Assembly (NCBI RefSeq): GCF_900156375.1
Contig: NZ_FTNK01000013.1
Coordinates: 95,271-159,270 of the forward strand
Source: Paenibacillus macquariensis
GTDB taxonomy: Bacteria; Bacillota; Bacilli; Paenibacillales; Paenibacillaceae
Direction of reading: 5' to 3'
Length of the DNA: 64,000 nucleotides
Under the pieces are notes generated by a model. That model did not search any database and had not been told where the DNA came from. It worked only from the letters and a program-made list of their open reading frames with translations. This document shows, piece by piece, positions 52,256 to 62,171 of the stretch. Position numbers and translations under genes: made by a program. Position 1 is the stretch's first letter. Each line of letters starts with the position of its first letter.

Positions 52256-54187
52256 TTATTTTGTTTTCGTTACTGTTTTGTAGTAAGCATTGACCGTCAA
52301 GAAGTAATAAGCGATGTAAATACATGTGTATACGCCCATACAGATCATCACTGGAATAACTAAGTTGATTTGTAACAATCGCGATAAAGCCGTTAATGCC
52401 ACAGCACAATGGGCTATTCCCGCAATCAAAGGTAATCCAAAGATGAATGCCATTTGTTTAGCAATAACTAATCGAATTTCTTTTTTATTCACACCGATTT
52501 TATGCAAAATTTCATAGCGCTCTTTGTCAGAGTTCGCCTCTGTTAATTGTTTGAAATAGATGATACTTCCTGTTGCCGTTAGGAATACTAACCCTAAGAA
52601 TCCACCCATGAAAATCAATAATCCTGATGACTCTAGGCCCGCAGCATAATCCGCATAGAAACTAGAAAACCTTGCTTCATCCGGCATGATCGCTTGAACA
52701 TCCTTTGTTAACTGCTCTGCATTATCTTCATTTGTGATTTTATATAACAGCATATTTTCTGGTTGGATTTCTTTGGCTAACCCCGCAAATAATTCATCAC
52801 TGACAACAATCGTAGTACCCGCAGTGCGATAATTGAAAATACTATACTTCTTCAAATGGTTAAATGTCACATTCTCTTTGCGATCATTTATCTTTAAAGA
52901 AATCGTTGCACCGACATATACAGGCGACATCTGTTCTGAGTACATAGCGTCTAAGACAGCAGCTTCATTTGATTGTAGTGATAGCACATCATTTCTTCCT
53001 TGCAATTTAGCTATTGTATTGAAATCACGGTTAGAAACCACGGTATAGATCATTTCATCACTATAGAACTTACTATTAAGGTTGGTTACGTCTGCATCTA
53101 CTTGAAGGGTAGAAAGCGCCTCGTGGTAGATAAGGTCATGATCTTTACTGTTTGTAATCATGCCATTTACTTGTTCAGCTATGTTGTTGTCTTCCGCAAT
53201 AAACATCATGCTACTCGGATCAGCCATTTCCACATTACTTCTATTGTTGTAATACAAACTATACGCCGCTCCAACAGCTGTTAACGTCGTTGCACTAAGC
53301 ACTGCAATAATGGTGAGCGTACGTGCATTACCTTTAATTCTAAATAAAAGCTGCGATGTCCCGATCAAGTTAATTCCGTTCCAATATTTCTTCTTGTTCT
53401 TTCTTGATACCTTTAATAAATACACCGTTAGACTACTAAATAAGAGATACGTACCTAGTATCACGGTAATGATTATGATGAGCGGTGTAACTAGGAACCC
53501 TATTTTCCGCCATATCGCTGAATCTAGCATGTTCTGTAACGCGAGCCAATAGCCGATTCCAATCAATAAGATGGACAACAAGGCTATGATAAACGATGTT
53601 CTCGGTTCTTGCTCCCCTTCTTTATCTGCCTGAAATAGTTCAATTAATTTAAAACGATAAATCAATCGATAGCCATGAAACGATGTAATGAGCGTAATAA
53701 TCATAAACACAATAATCGTATTAATGATCGCTTCTAGAGAAATGGTGAAATTCACAATGGCGTTATACCCCATGATCTTCATGAGAATCGTCACAAAAAA
53801 CTTCGATAAGACCGAACCCAACAGAATCCCGACAATAAGGGCCAGACATCCCATGATGAAGTTTTCATAAAAGAGCATGCGACCTATTTGCTTCTTCCGT
53901 ACACCAAGTAGCGAGTACAGACCCACTTCTTTTTTCCGTTTCCTTGTAAAGAAGGAGTTAGAATACCAAATGAAAACAGCTACAAAAATAATTAAGACGA
54001 CTGCCGCCCCGCTAAATACGGAGTTGATTTTGGGTGAAGTGTCAGAAGTTGCCTGAATCGTCTGATCGTACTTTAATGACACGAATACAAAGTAAATCAC
54101 TATGCTAAATATCATCGATGCAAAATAGAGAAAATAATTACTGAAATTTTGCCGAATCGTCTTTCTTGCAATGCTAAATAACGTCAT
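52256..54187 (-). CDS. BceB-type ABC transporter permease
   Basis: 643 residues, FtsX-like. Ten membrane segments with the large outer domain between segments 7 and 8 (residues ~310-510, after LTIIAVLSATTLTAVGAAYS and before LLIFMGGFLGLVFLTA), which is the hallmark of BceB-type transporters that sense and remove cell-wall peptide antibiotics such as bacitracin or lantibiotics. GGAGGT precedes ATG 54187, which overlaps the ATPase gene by 14 bases. It probably forms a sensory complex with the kinase. Confidence 0.94.
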   Translation of the reverse strand: MTLFSIARKTIRQNFSNYFLYFASMIFSIVIYFVFVSLKYDQTIQATSDTSPKINSVFSGAAVVLIIFVAVFIWYSNSFFTRKRKKEVGLYSLLGVRKKQIGRMLFYENFIMGCLALIVGILLGSVLSKFFVTILMKIMGYNAIVNFTISLEAIINTIIVFMIITLITSFHGYRLIYRFKLIELFQADKEGEQEPRTSFIIALLSILLIGIGYWLALQNMLDSAIWRKIGFLVTPLIIIITVILGTYLLFSSLTVYLLKVSRKNKKKYWNGINLIGTSQLLFRIKGNARTLTIIAVLSATTLTAVGAAYSLYYNNRSNVEMADPSSMMFIAEDNNIAEQVNGMITNSKDHDLIYHEALSTLQVDADVTNLNSKFYSDEMIYTVVSNRDFNTIAKLQGRNDVLSLQSNEAAVLDAMYSEQMSPVYVGATISLKINDRKENVTFNHLKKYSIFNYRTAGTTIVVSDELFAGLAKEIQPENMLLYKITNEDNAEQLTKDVQAIMPDEARFSSFYADYAAGLESSGLLIFMGGFLGLVFLTATGSIIYFKQLTEANSDKERYEILHKIGVNKKEIRLVIAKQMAFIFGLPLIAGIAHCAVALTALSRLLQINLVIPVMICMGVYTCIYIAYYFLTVNAYYKTVTKTK

Positions 54188-54941
54188 GATCAGAACCTCC
54201 GAGCGAAGCGAGAATATCTAGTATTGTGCGAAAGAACTCCTTGCGTGACATCTGTCCTTTATGAATTTCTGTAAAAATCCGACCATCTTTAATAAATAAA
54301 ACCCTCTTAGCGAAACTAGCTGCATACACATCGTGAGTGACCATCATAATGGTTGATTTGTTCTTGTCATTTAATGAGCTTAAGCTTTCGAGTAAATCTG
54401 TAGCCGACTTTGAATCTAGTGCACCTGTTGGCTCATCAGCCAGAATTAAGCTCGGATTGGCAACAATCGCTCGAGAAGCTGCTGTCCGTTGTTTTTGACC
54501 CCCAGATATATGGTAGGGATATTTATCTAGAATTTCTCCAATCCCAAATGTATCTGCGACTACATTAACGCGTTCTTCGATTTCCTTTGCAGGTACCTTA
54601 GACAAGGCAAGTGGGAGTACAATATTTTCTTTTACCGTTAACGTATCAAGTAAGTTGTAATCTTGAAAAATAAATCCTAGCTTATTGCGACGGAAATCAG
54701 ACAATTGTTCCTCTGTCATCTGGATAATGTTCTGGTCATCGATGATAATATCGCCTGATGATGGCACATCAATGGTTGATAATATATTGAGCAGTGTTGA
54801 TTTGCCGGCACCCGATGGACCCATGATCCCAACAAATTCACCTTCTTGAATCTCTAAATTAATATCTTCCAATGCTTTGTATACGTTACCTTTGACACCA
54901 AACACTTTTTGCACGTTTATAGCTTTTAATATGGGTTTCAT
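54174..54941 (-). CDS. BceA-type ABC transporter ATP-binding protein
   Basis: 255 residues. Walker A GPSGAGKSTLLN, Q-loop FIFQDYNLLD, signature HISGGQKQRTA, Walker B LILADEPTGALDS, H-loop VTHD. Matches the MacB/BceA group that energises BceB-type permeases. GGAGG lies 6 bases before the ATG. First gene of the six-gene operon behind a regulated promoter. Confidence 0.95.
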   Translation of the reverse strand: MKPILKAINVQKVFGVKGNVYKALEDINLEIQEGEFVGIMGPSGAGKSTLLNILSTIDVPSSGDIIIDDQNIIQMTEEQLSDFRRNKLGFIFQDYNLLDTLTVKENIVLPLALSKVPAKEIEERVNVVADTFGIGEILDKYPYHISGGQKQRTAASRAIVANPSLILADEPTGALDSKSATDLLESLSSLNDKNKSTIMMVTHDVYAASFAKRVLFIKDGRIFTEIHKGQMSRKEFFRTILDILASLGGSDHDVI

Positions 54942-54971
54942 AATTGCCTCCTGTTAACTCCTATTAAAGCA

Positions 54972-55024
54972 ATTATAATTTGCCCATCTTACACCCTTTT
55001 AATTTAAACCTTACATAAACCTTA
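54972..55024 (-). promoter_or_regulatory. Activated promoter with 11-base-period regulator repeats
   Basis: On the minus strand TAAGGTTTA occurs twice with an 11-base period (55016-55024, 55005-55013). Seventeen bases upstream of TATAAT (54972-54977) is a poor -35 (AAAAGG, 54995-55000), and the repeats end 4 bases before it. This arrangement fits activation by an OmpR-family regulator binding on one face of the helix. Confidence 0.7.
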
Positions 55025-55084
55025 AACTATGTAATGGTAAAATAATTGGTAGACGGTTACACCACTAACTTACCTAAATTCAGA

Positions 55085-55159
55085 AGAAAAAAAATTAAAA
55101 GCACTCCTATGTTGGCTAATCATGAAGTAATACATTTCATGACCAGCCACAAGGAGTGC
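55085..55159 (-). terminator. Terminator after gnd
   Basis: Long hairpin: GCACTCCT (55101-55108) with AGGAGTGC (55152-55159) and inner GGCT/AGCC and TTCATGA-type stems, followed on the minus strand by TTTTAATTTTTTTT. Confidence 0.9.
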
Positions 55160-55199
55160 CTATTTGTATCGTTAAATAATCGTTCGATAAGGCTTATAC

Positions 55200-56618
<1,419 letters not shown>

Positions 56619-56677
56619 TTTGAATAACTCTCCTTTAAGCTTCTATATAGTAAAGTAAAGTGTGATATAAAGTTACG

Positions 56678-57337
56678 CTATTTGTTTGCCCAATCGGCAG
56701 CGAATTTCTCCATACCTTGATCCGTTAGAGGATGTTTGGAGATTTGTTCGATGACTGAGAAAGGAATGGTTGCGATATGCGCGCCAGCCATGGCTACACG
56801 TGTCACATGATCGGGATGACGGACAGATGCTGCAATGATTTGTGCATCCAACTTATGCGTACGGAACAATTCAGCGATTCTCGAGACAAGCAGAACACCG
56901 TCTTCCGAAATATCATCCAAACGACCAAGGAACGGGGAAACATAAGTCGCGCCAGCGCGAGCAGCCAATAGTGCTTGGTTCACGGTGAAGATCAGCGTTA
57001 CGTTTGTTTTCACACCCTTCTTCGTTAGGTAACGGCATGCTTCTAAACCTGCCAACGTCATCGGAAGCTTAATGGTGATGTTCTTGTCATAGTTATTGAT
57101 TTTAATCAATTCATTCGCTTGCGCGATCATGTCTTCAGCCGTTTCTGCATCTGGTGTCACTTCAGCTGAAACTGACTCCACCTCTGGTACTTCACGTAAA
57201 ATCTCAGCGATACGATCTTCGAATTTCACGCCTTCTTTAGCAACCAAAGATGGGTTTGTCGTAACACCGGATAATACACCGATTTTATAAGCCTTTTTGA
57301 TATCTACCAGGTTTGCAGTATCGATAAAAAATTTCAT
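56678..57337 (-). CDS. tal: Transaldolase / fructose-6-phosphate aldolase-like (small type)
   Basis: 219 residues, decameric small transaldolase family. MKFFIDTANL start, GVTTNPSLVAKEG, the Schiff-base Lys in ITIKLPMTLAG and TLIFTVNQALLAARAGATYV with SPFLGRLDD are all present. Transfers dihydroxyacetone units between sugar phosphates in the non-oxidative branch. I start at ATG 57335-57337, 7 bases after GGAGGT; ATG two codons earlier is too close to that site. Sequence alone does not separate transaldolase from F6P aldolase. Confidence 0.94.
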   Translation of the reverse strand: MKFFIDTANLVDIKKAYKIGVLSGVTTNPSLVAKEGVKFEDRIAEILREVPEVESVSAEVTPDAETAEDMIAQANELIKINNYDKNITIKLPMTLAGLEACRYLTKKGVKTNVTLIFTVNQALLAARAGATYVSPFLGRLDDISEDGVLLVSRIAELFRTHKLDAQIIAASVRHPDHVTRVAMAGAHIATIPFSVIEQISKHPLTDQGMEKFAADWANK

Positions 57338-57414
57338 CGTCATTACCTCCGTTTTCCATAGCTATCATTTATATTACTTGTATACACGTACCTAACTTCG
57401 AAAAGACATTCCTA

Positions 57415-58914
57415 CTATACGCTGACTTCTGTTCTTACTTCAGCCACTTTACTCTCGTCGAACCACCAATGATAGCCGTCCTGCTTCAACAGCTCATCGG
57501 ATTCTAAAGGACCATAGGTTCCAGCTTCATAAAGATGAAGTGGTACTGTGTTCTCTTCGTATGCCTCTAAGATAGGTTGAACCCATTGCCAAGACAACTC
57601 GACTTCATCCCAATGTGCGAAGAACGTAGAATCACCTTGTAAAGCGTCGCAAATCAAATTTTCGTAAGCTTCCGGCACATTGCCTTGACTCTCATGGAAA
57701 TCGATATTCAAGGGCTTGAACTCCCCTTTGTGTAGAGGATCTCTTGAATTCAATTGAAGTACAATGCCTTCATTAGGACTGATTTCAAATACGAGAAGAT
57801 TAGGCAATGCATTATCATCGTTTGCCCCGGACTGCTTCAATGGTTCTTTGAACTCGATCACGATTCGTGTCGATTTGTCCTTCATTCTTTTGCCTGTGCG
57901 GATGTAAAAAGGAACGCCCCGCCAGAAATAATCGTCAATTTGCAGCTTGGCTGCGATAAATGTGTCGTTTCTTGATGTTGCAGCAATGTTTGGTTCCGAT
58001 GTATAACCTACCACCGGTTCTCCTTGAATCGTTCCTGCCGCGTACTGTCCGCGGATAACGTGCGATCCAACATCCTCTTTCCTCAACGCCTCTAGCGAAT
58101 CCATCACCAGCTTCTTCTTATAACGAACATTATCTACAGTGCTGTTATTCGGAAGGTGAATCGTTAGCATCATGAGCAATTGCAGCATATGGTTCTGGAA
58201 CATGTCTCTTACAGCACCCACATGATCATAATAGCCTGCTCTTTCTTCAACACCTACGATTTCATTCGCTGTGATTTGGACGTTAGCAATGTACCGATTG
58301 TCCCACAATGCCTTAAGAACCGGATTGCTCTTCTGCAATACTTCAAGTTTCTGTACCATCGGCTTGCCGAGATAATGATCGATTCTAAATATCTCATCTT
58401 CTGTAAAAGCTTTGCTTAGATTCTTATTCAATTCCCGAGCAGACTGCAAATCATGGCCGAAAGGCTTCTCAATCACCAGACGTCTCCAACCATCCGTAGA
58501 ACCAAGTCCACTTTCATGGATGTTAGCAGTAATCGTCTCGAAAAATTCAGGTCCTACGGACAAATAAAACATGCGATTCGGTGCAACTTGTAGCTCTTGT
58601 TCCTGCTGTTCAATCAATTGAAGCAGTGTCTGATAATCTTCCTTATGTCCTACATCGAGAACACTATAGCGGAATGCACTTAAGAATTGTTCTACTATAA
58701 TAGGATCTGTCGCTTCCCGTCTAGAGAACATATGAAGAGATTGCTCGACATTTGATTGAAAAGCTTTATTGGATAACTCTCTTCTTCCAAGACCAATGAC
58801 AGAGAAGAATTGAGGTAATTTCTGATCAATGAACAAATTAAACAAAGCAGGGTAAATTTTTCTTTTTGCTAAATCCCCTGTCGCTCCAAATAAGACAAAC
58901 GTAGTAGCCTCCAC
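57415..58914 (-). CDS. zwf: Glucose-6-phosphate dehydrogenase
   Basis: Oxidises glucose 6-phosphate to the lactone and makes NADPH, first step of the pathway. 499 residues. Nucleotide-binding FVLFGATGDLAKRKIYPALF, active-site FRIDHYLGKPMVQKL (His-Asp-His region and Lys), IEKPFGHD. In most homologues MVQN follows the motif; here it is MVQK. I start at GTG 58912-58914, 8 bases after AAGGAG; a TTG frame (58932) would cover this site. A 7-bp hairpin lies just before the site on the mRNA. Divergent from a LysR gene, its probable regulator. Confidence 0.96.
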   Translation of the reverse strand: MEATTFVLFGATGDLAKRKIYPALFNLFIDQKLPQFFSVIGLGRRELSNKAFQSNVEQSLHMFSRREATDPIIVEQFLSAFRYSVLDVGHKEDYQTLLQLIEQQEQELQVAPNRMFYLSVGPEFFETITANIHESGLGSTDGWRRLVIEKPFGHDLQSARELNKNLSKAFTEDEIFRIDHYLGKPMVQKLEVLQKSNPVLKALWDNRYIANVQITANEIVGVEERAGYYDHVGAVRDMFQNHMLQLLMMLTIHLPNNSTVDNVRYKKKLVMDSLEALRKEDVGSHVIRGQYAAGTIQGEPVVGYTSEPNIAATSRNDTFIAAKLQIDDYFWRGVPFYIRTGKRMKDKSTRIVIEFKEPLKQSGANDDNALPNLLVFEISPNEGIVLQLNSRDPLHKGEFKPLNIDFHESQGNVPEAYENLICDALQGDSTFFAHWDEVELSWQWVQPILEAYEENTVPLHLYEAGTYGPLESDELLKQDGYHWWFDESKVAEVRTEVSV

Positions 58915-58932
58915 TTGTATTGCTCCTTCCAA

Positions 58933-58954
58933 CAGAGCTTCTTTGTTAGCTCTG
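58933..58954 (-). repeat. Hairpin just before the zwf ribosome binding site
   Basis: CAGAGCT (58948-58954 on the mRNA side) pairs with AGCTCTG (58933-58939) around an 8-base loop, directly before TTGGAAGGAG. It may affect mRNA end stability or initiation rate. Confidence 0.6.
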
Positions 58955-58990
58955 GTTTCTATTTCTTTAATACACTATAATACGAATAAG

Positions 58991-59002
58991 ACCTATACAG
59001 GT
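58991..59002. promoter_or_regulatory. Palindrome in the zwf/LysR intergenic region
   Basis: ACCT-ATAC-AGGT is an inverted repeat between the two divergent starts, in the area where a LysR regulator should bind. LysR sites usually read T-N11-A; the fit is only partial. Confidence 0.4.
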
Positions 59003-59038
59003 AATCAATATATTTTACAGGAGCTATAGACCACGTCT

Positions 59039-59914
59039 ATGATCAATTACGAACTATACAAAGTTTTCTATTGGGCCGCAAAGACAGGAAGCTTATCTAT
59101 GGCCGCCAAATCATTGTTCATCACTCAGCCAAGTGTCAGCCACGCCATCAAACAACTGGAGGAAAGTTTCGGCCTCACCTTGTTTTACCGAAATTCCAAA
59201 GGTGTTACCTTAACGCCGGAAGGCGTAACCCTCTATTCTTATATCGAGAAGTCTCAGATCCTAATCTCTTTAGCAGAAGAAAAAATGGCCTCACTTAAAA
59301 ATCTAGATAGCGGCGAGCTACGGATCGGTGGTAGCGATTCGTTGTTCAAGCACTATATCCTTCCTTACTTAGAAAGCTATCATCAGAAGCATCCCAGCAT
59401 CAAATTGCATCTCAATCATGGGACAACACCAGAAACCATCGCATTCTTGAAAGAAGGAAAAATCGATTTAGGCGTCGTTCGTCTGCCCATCGTCGATTCC
59501 CAGATAGAAGTGATGAAGGGCATTGAGTTGCAGGATTGCTTTGTTGCGGGGCCACGATATGCAGAGCTTAAGGGCAAGGTACTCTCACTGGAACGACTAC
59601 TTCAGTACCCTATCATTCTATTCTCGCGTAATAGCCGGGTACGCATGGCGATCACGGAACTATTTCAAAGCTACGGTTATCAGATCAAACCTGAAATTGA
59701 GGTGGGAAGCGTCGATCTTCTCATTGAGTTAGCTAGCAAAGGCCTTGGAATCTCTTACGTCACGAAAGAATTCATTTCCAAAGAACTTGAAGAGGGTTCC
59801 CTCTTTGAAATTCAACTCGACATCAAGATGCCCCCTTCCCAAGTGGGATTCATGATTATGCGCAACATGCCACTTTCCAATGCAGCAAGCAAGTTTATTG
59901 AGCTTGTGAAATAG
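59039..59914 (+). CDS. LysR-family transcriptional regulator
   Basis: 291 residues. N-terminal winged helix with SMAAKSLFITQPSVSHAIKQ (recognition helix) and a C-terminal effector-binding domain of two lobes (ELRIGGSDSLFKHY onward, KGLGISYVTKEF). Divergent from zwf-tal-gnd, 124 bases from the zwf start, so it likely controls that operon with a sugar-phosphate or redox signal; that is inference. A CAGGAG stretch lies 15 bases before the ATG, longer than usual, so the start has some doubt. Not a CcpC/CysL match that I can assert. Confidence 0.92.
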   Translation: MINYELYKVFYWAAKTGSLSMAAKSLFITQPSVSHAIKQLEESFGLTLFYRNSKGVTLTPEGVTLYSYIEKSQILISLAEEKMASLKNLDSGELRIGGSDSLFKHYILPYLESYHQKHPSIKLHLNHGTTPETIAFLKEGKIDLGVVRLPIVDSQIEVMKGIELQDCFVAGPRYAELKGKVLSLERLLQYPIILFSRNSRVRMAITELFQSYGYQIKPEIEVGSVDLLIELASKGLGISYVTKEFISKELEEGSLFEIQLDIKMPPSQVGFMIMRNMPLSNAASKFIELVK

Positions 59915-59989
59915 TATTATTTCGAGCTTACGCCGTTAGAAACGATTGGATGTTGACTCCTCCTCTCGCACCACTTATATTTCTTCAAT

Positions 59990-60042
59990 AAAAAAAGGCT
60001 GTCCCTAGCCATTTCAACAATGACTTCGGGACAGCCTCTTCA
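59990..60042. terminator. Bidirectional terminator
   Basis: GGCTGTCCC (59997-60005) pairs with GGGACAGCC (60028-60036), with A-run on one side and TCTTCATTT on the other, after the LysR gene. Confidence 0.88.
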
Positions 60043-60099
60043 TTTGCAAATATACTCAACCTGCTTATATTAAGAAACAAATTCGGTAATTAAAAAGAT

Positions 60100-60435
60100 T
60101 TATTTCCTTTTACGCAAGAAGGCTAAGATTAAGTCACCAAAAATAATAACCCCATAAATAATTATAAATATATTAAAAATTTTTGATGATATGAATTCAA
60201 TCCTCTCAATTGTAAGCTCGTAAATCATGGATAATACACTTAATACGATAATAGTAATGTAAAGAAGTAGTTGTAACAGAATTGCTGAAAGCAAAACCCG
60301 AGAGCTCTTATTCCTAAAAAACAACACTAAGTTTAACCATCTAGAAACAATAATAGAAAAAGCCCCATCATTATTTGTAGATAAAAAGAATCCAGTAATC
60401 CAAAATGAAAAAATAAACATTATTATGGAATCCAT
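60100..60435 (-). CDS. Small membrane protein downstream of an RHS toxin tip (candidate immunity protein)
   Basis: 111 residues, with about three hydrophobic segments (IIMFIFSFWITGFF, LLSAILLQLLLYITIIVLSV, IFNIFIIIYGVIIFGDLILA) and a basic tail FLRKRK. AT-rich compared with the metabolic genes around it. The start at 60435 (MDSIIMF) follows GGAG by 13 bases; a TTG at 60465 lies inside a hairpin (60459-60492). Gene order RHS tip then small protein is that of toxin-immunity pairs, hence the immunity proposal. No sequence family is recognised. Confidence 0.6.
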   Translation of the reverse strand: MDSIIMFIFSFWITGFFLSTNNDGAFSIIVSRWLNLVLFFRNKSSRVLLSAILLQLLLYITIIVLSVLSMIYELTIERIEFISSKIFNIFIIIYGVIIFGDLILAFLRKRK

Positions 60436-60458
60436 TTTTTTGTAATTTCTCCATTCCA

Positions 60459-60492
60459 CCCACAAAAACCAGTATTATTTAGTTTTTGTGGG
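60459..60492 (-). repeat. Hairpin between RHS tip and small membrane protein gene
   Basis: CCCACAAAAAC (60459-60469) pairs with GTTTTTGTGGG (60482-60492), 11 bp. It could reduce read-through into the next gene. Confidence 0.65.
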
Positions 60493-60511
60493 CATTGTTG
60501 AATTAACTTCT

Positions 60512-61363
60512 TTAATAACTGTAACTGTGTTTGTTAGAAGTTGACCTTGTTGGTTTACTTGGCGAACTATGTGATTTAGATAAAGACGATTTATACGAAT
60601 ATGCTATCGATGAAGCCGTTGAAAATGTAGAAGTAAGTCCAGTTCTTGATATATTTGTTTTCAGTGACTTATAAGCAGCACTTTCAACCATCATTTTATT
60701 GGCCGCTCGACCACTTTGTGTTAATGCAGCTTTCACGCCAGAAGCATATGCTTTTACTTGTTTAGTAAGCGCACCTGCTCCTCCCATTTTACCTGCTATG
60801 CCACCAATGGTTGCATTAAACGCTAAGTCTGCATAACCTATCTTCTGATGATTCACCTTTTGCGTAGCTGCGTATGAGGTGGCAGAAATCACTGCATTTG
60901 CACCAATACTTCCCAGTAAGCCTATACCTGAACCAGCTAATACTCCAGAAACAATCCCTGATCCAACGCTAATGGCAAGTTCTTTTTTATTGAATTTTTG
61001 AACTGTCTTTTTCACATTCCAACCATTTGATTTTAATTGAGATACAACATTGCTCGCCCCAGAGATACCCCTACCAACCAATGCTCCTATGGCAGCAGTA
61101 GCAAACCATACAAAATGGCCCGTAGGATCGATGAAGGTTAATGGGTTATTATGAACATACCCATATTGATTAAGTGTAAGCGGGTTAGTAATATCTCCTT
61201 CAAATCTATCTTTATTGATAAACCTTCCAATGCTCGGATCATAATATCTGGCTCGCTGATAATACAAACCTGTTTCTGAATCATACATCTCTCCTGCATA
61301 CTTAAATGCATTAGTGACTCCCTCGGATTGAGAACGAATATTACCCCATTCGTCATACGAGTA
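60512..61363 (-). pseudogene. Orphan RHS-repeat C-terminal tip (polymorphic toxin fragment)
   Basis: The reading frame opens at 61363 right after a stop codon and has no start codon: YSYDEWGNIRSQSEGV, then FKYAGEMYDSETGLYYQRAR, YYDPSIGRFINKDRFEGD, YGYVHNNPLTFIDPTGH. This is the conserved RHS core end. The variable tip after PTGH is Gly/Ala-rich with long hydrophobic stretches (FATAAIGALVGRGISGASNV, AISVGSGIVSGVLAGSGIGLLG) and a Ser-rich end; no toxin fold is recognised. The body of the RHS protein (usually >1000 residues) is absent. ATG 61288 could start a 258-residue protein, but AGGAG is only two bases away. It is probably a displaced cassette for recombination. Confidence 0.88.
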
Positions 61364-61573
61364 CTATTTCTTTTTTTTGAAGAAATCGAACAAATCGAAC
61401 TTGATCACAAAATCAAAGAGAGAGGTAATTACAACAGCTCCAAGTGGAATCATTGCGTATGCCCATAGCGGATTATTTGGAGCTTCACCAGGGGGTGCAT
61501 CAATTAAAATCTCAAAAAGGACAATACAATAAATTACGGCCAATACAATACCTGTTACGTTTCTATTTTTCAT
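61364..61573 (-). CDS. Small two-helix membrane protein ending at the RHS tip (candidate immunity protein)
   Basis: 69 residues with two hydrophobic segments (GIVLAVIYCIVLFEILI and AMIPLGAVVITSLFDFVI) and a Lys-rich tail. GAGGTG precedes the ATG. Its TAG stop is directly followed, in the same frame, by the RHS core sequence. In RHS loci the immunity gene of one toxin is often followed by an orphan tip, so this is probably the immunity gene of a lost RHS toxin. Family not recognised. Confidence 0.6.
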   Translation of the reverse strand: MKNRNVTGIVLAVIYCIVLFEILIDAPPGEAPNNPLWAYAMIPLGAVVITSLFDFVIKFDLFDFFKKKK

Positions 61574-61602
61574 AGCTGTTTTTCACCTCAAATTCACAAA
61601 AG

Positions 61603-61617
61603 CCGCGTCAAGCGCGG
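61603..61617 (-). terminator. Short GC hairpin with T-run
   Basis: CCGCG and CGCGG pair around a five-base loop, extended by flanking AT pairs; CTTTT follows on the minus strand. It could end transcription coming from the doxX side. Confidence 0.55.
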
Positions 61618-61726
61618 ATTTGATTAGGTATATGTTCTTGTCCTCTTACAAATGACAATAAAGTGCCCACATTAATGTCATTAATCTCCCTACAATGTGT
61701 CTCTTCTCACTTTATCTCAGTACAAT

Positions 61727-61765
61727 AAAAAGTTGATCTTTAACAAATAAATAGATCAACTTTTT
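61727..61765. terminator. Bidirectional terminator
   Basis: AAAAAGTTGATCT (61727-61739) pairs perfectly with AGATCAACTTTTT (61753-61765), 13 bp. Its right arm overlaps the stop of the broken doxX. Confidence 0.88.
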
Positions 61766-62095
61766 ATGCAGATTGTAGGTGAATACCTCCAATATCAATA
61801 TAAGTTCCCATCGGATGGCTAACAGCAGCAGTCAAATAAATCGTCACTAACATAAAAGACACGTCCATCTCATATCCTGCCATCTGGTCGTTTCCGAGTA
61901 ACCCTGCAGAAAGTTTCGTTGTCCCATCGCTCCGATAAGAATGAATGTAAATATAGCTGATACATACCTCGTAAAGAGCCCAATAATCAGCATGATACCT
62001 CCACCGAGTTCAAGTGTAGCCACCCCATAAGCCAATAATCCAGGTAAACCCAAAGATCCAAACCAAGCCTCTACATTCCCTAGGTTCATTTGGTT
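61764..62095 (-). pseudogene. DoxX family membrane protein, truncated and frameshifted
   Basis: The middle of a DoxX protein is readable from about 62095 (NLGNVEAWFGSLGLPGLLAY, then LELGGGIMLIIGLFTRY). The first membrane helix (~45 residues) is missing: upstream sequence has stops. Near 61925 the frame shifts: after AIFTFILIGAM the family-like sequence continues in another frame as KLSAGLLGNDQMAGYEMDVS and ends near 61764. One lost base explains the shift (expected GGTGAC, seen GGGAC). At least two lesions, so not functional. Confidence 0.88.
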
Positions 62096-62171
62096 TCATG
62101 TCACAGTGTAGACTAGAATATCAAGGCAGGTCCTCGGCTATGGCAATTTTGACGACAATGCTGTAATTAGA

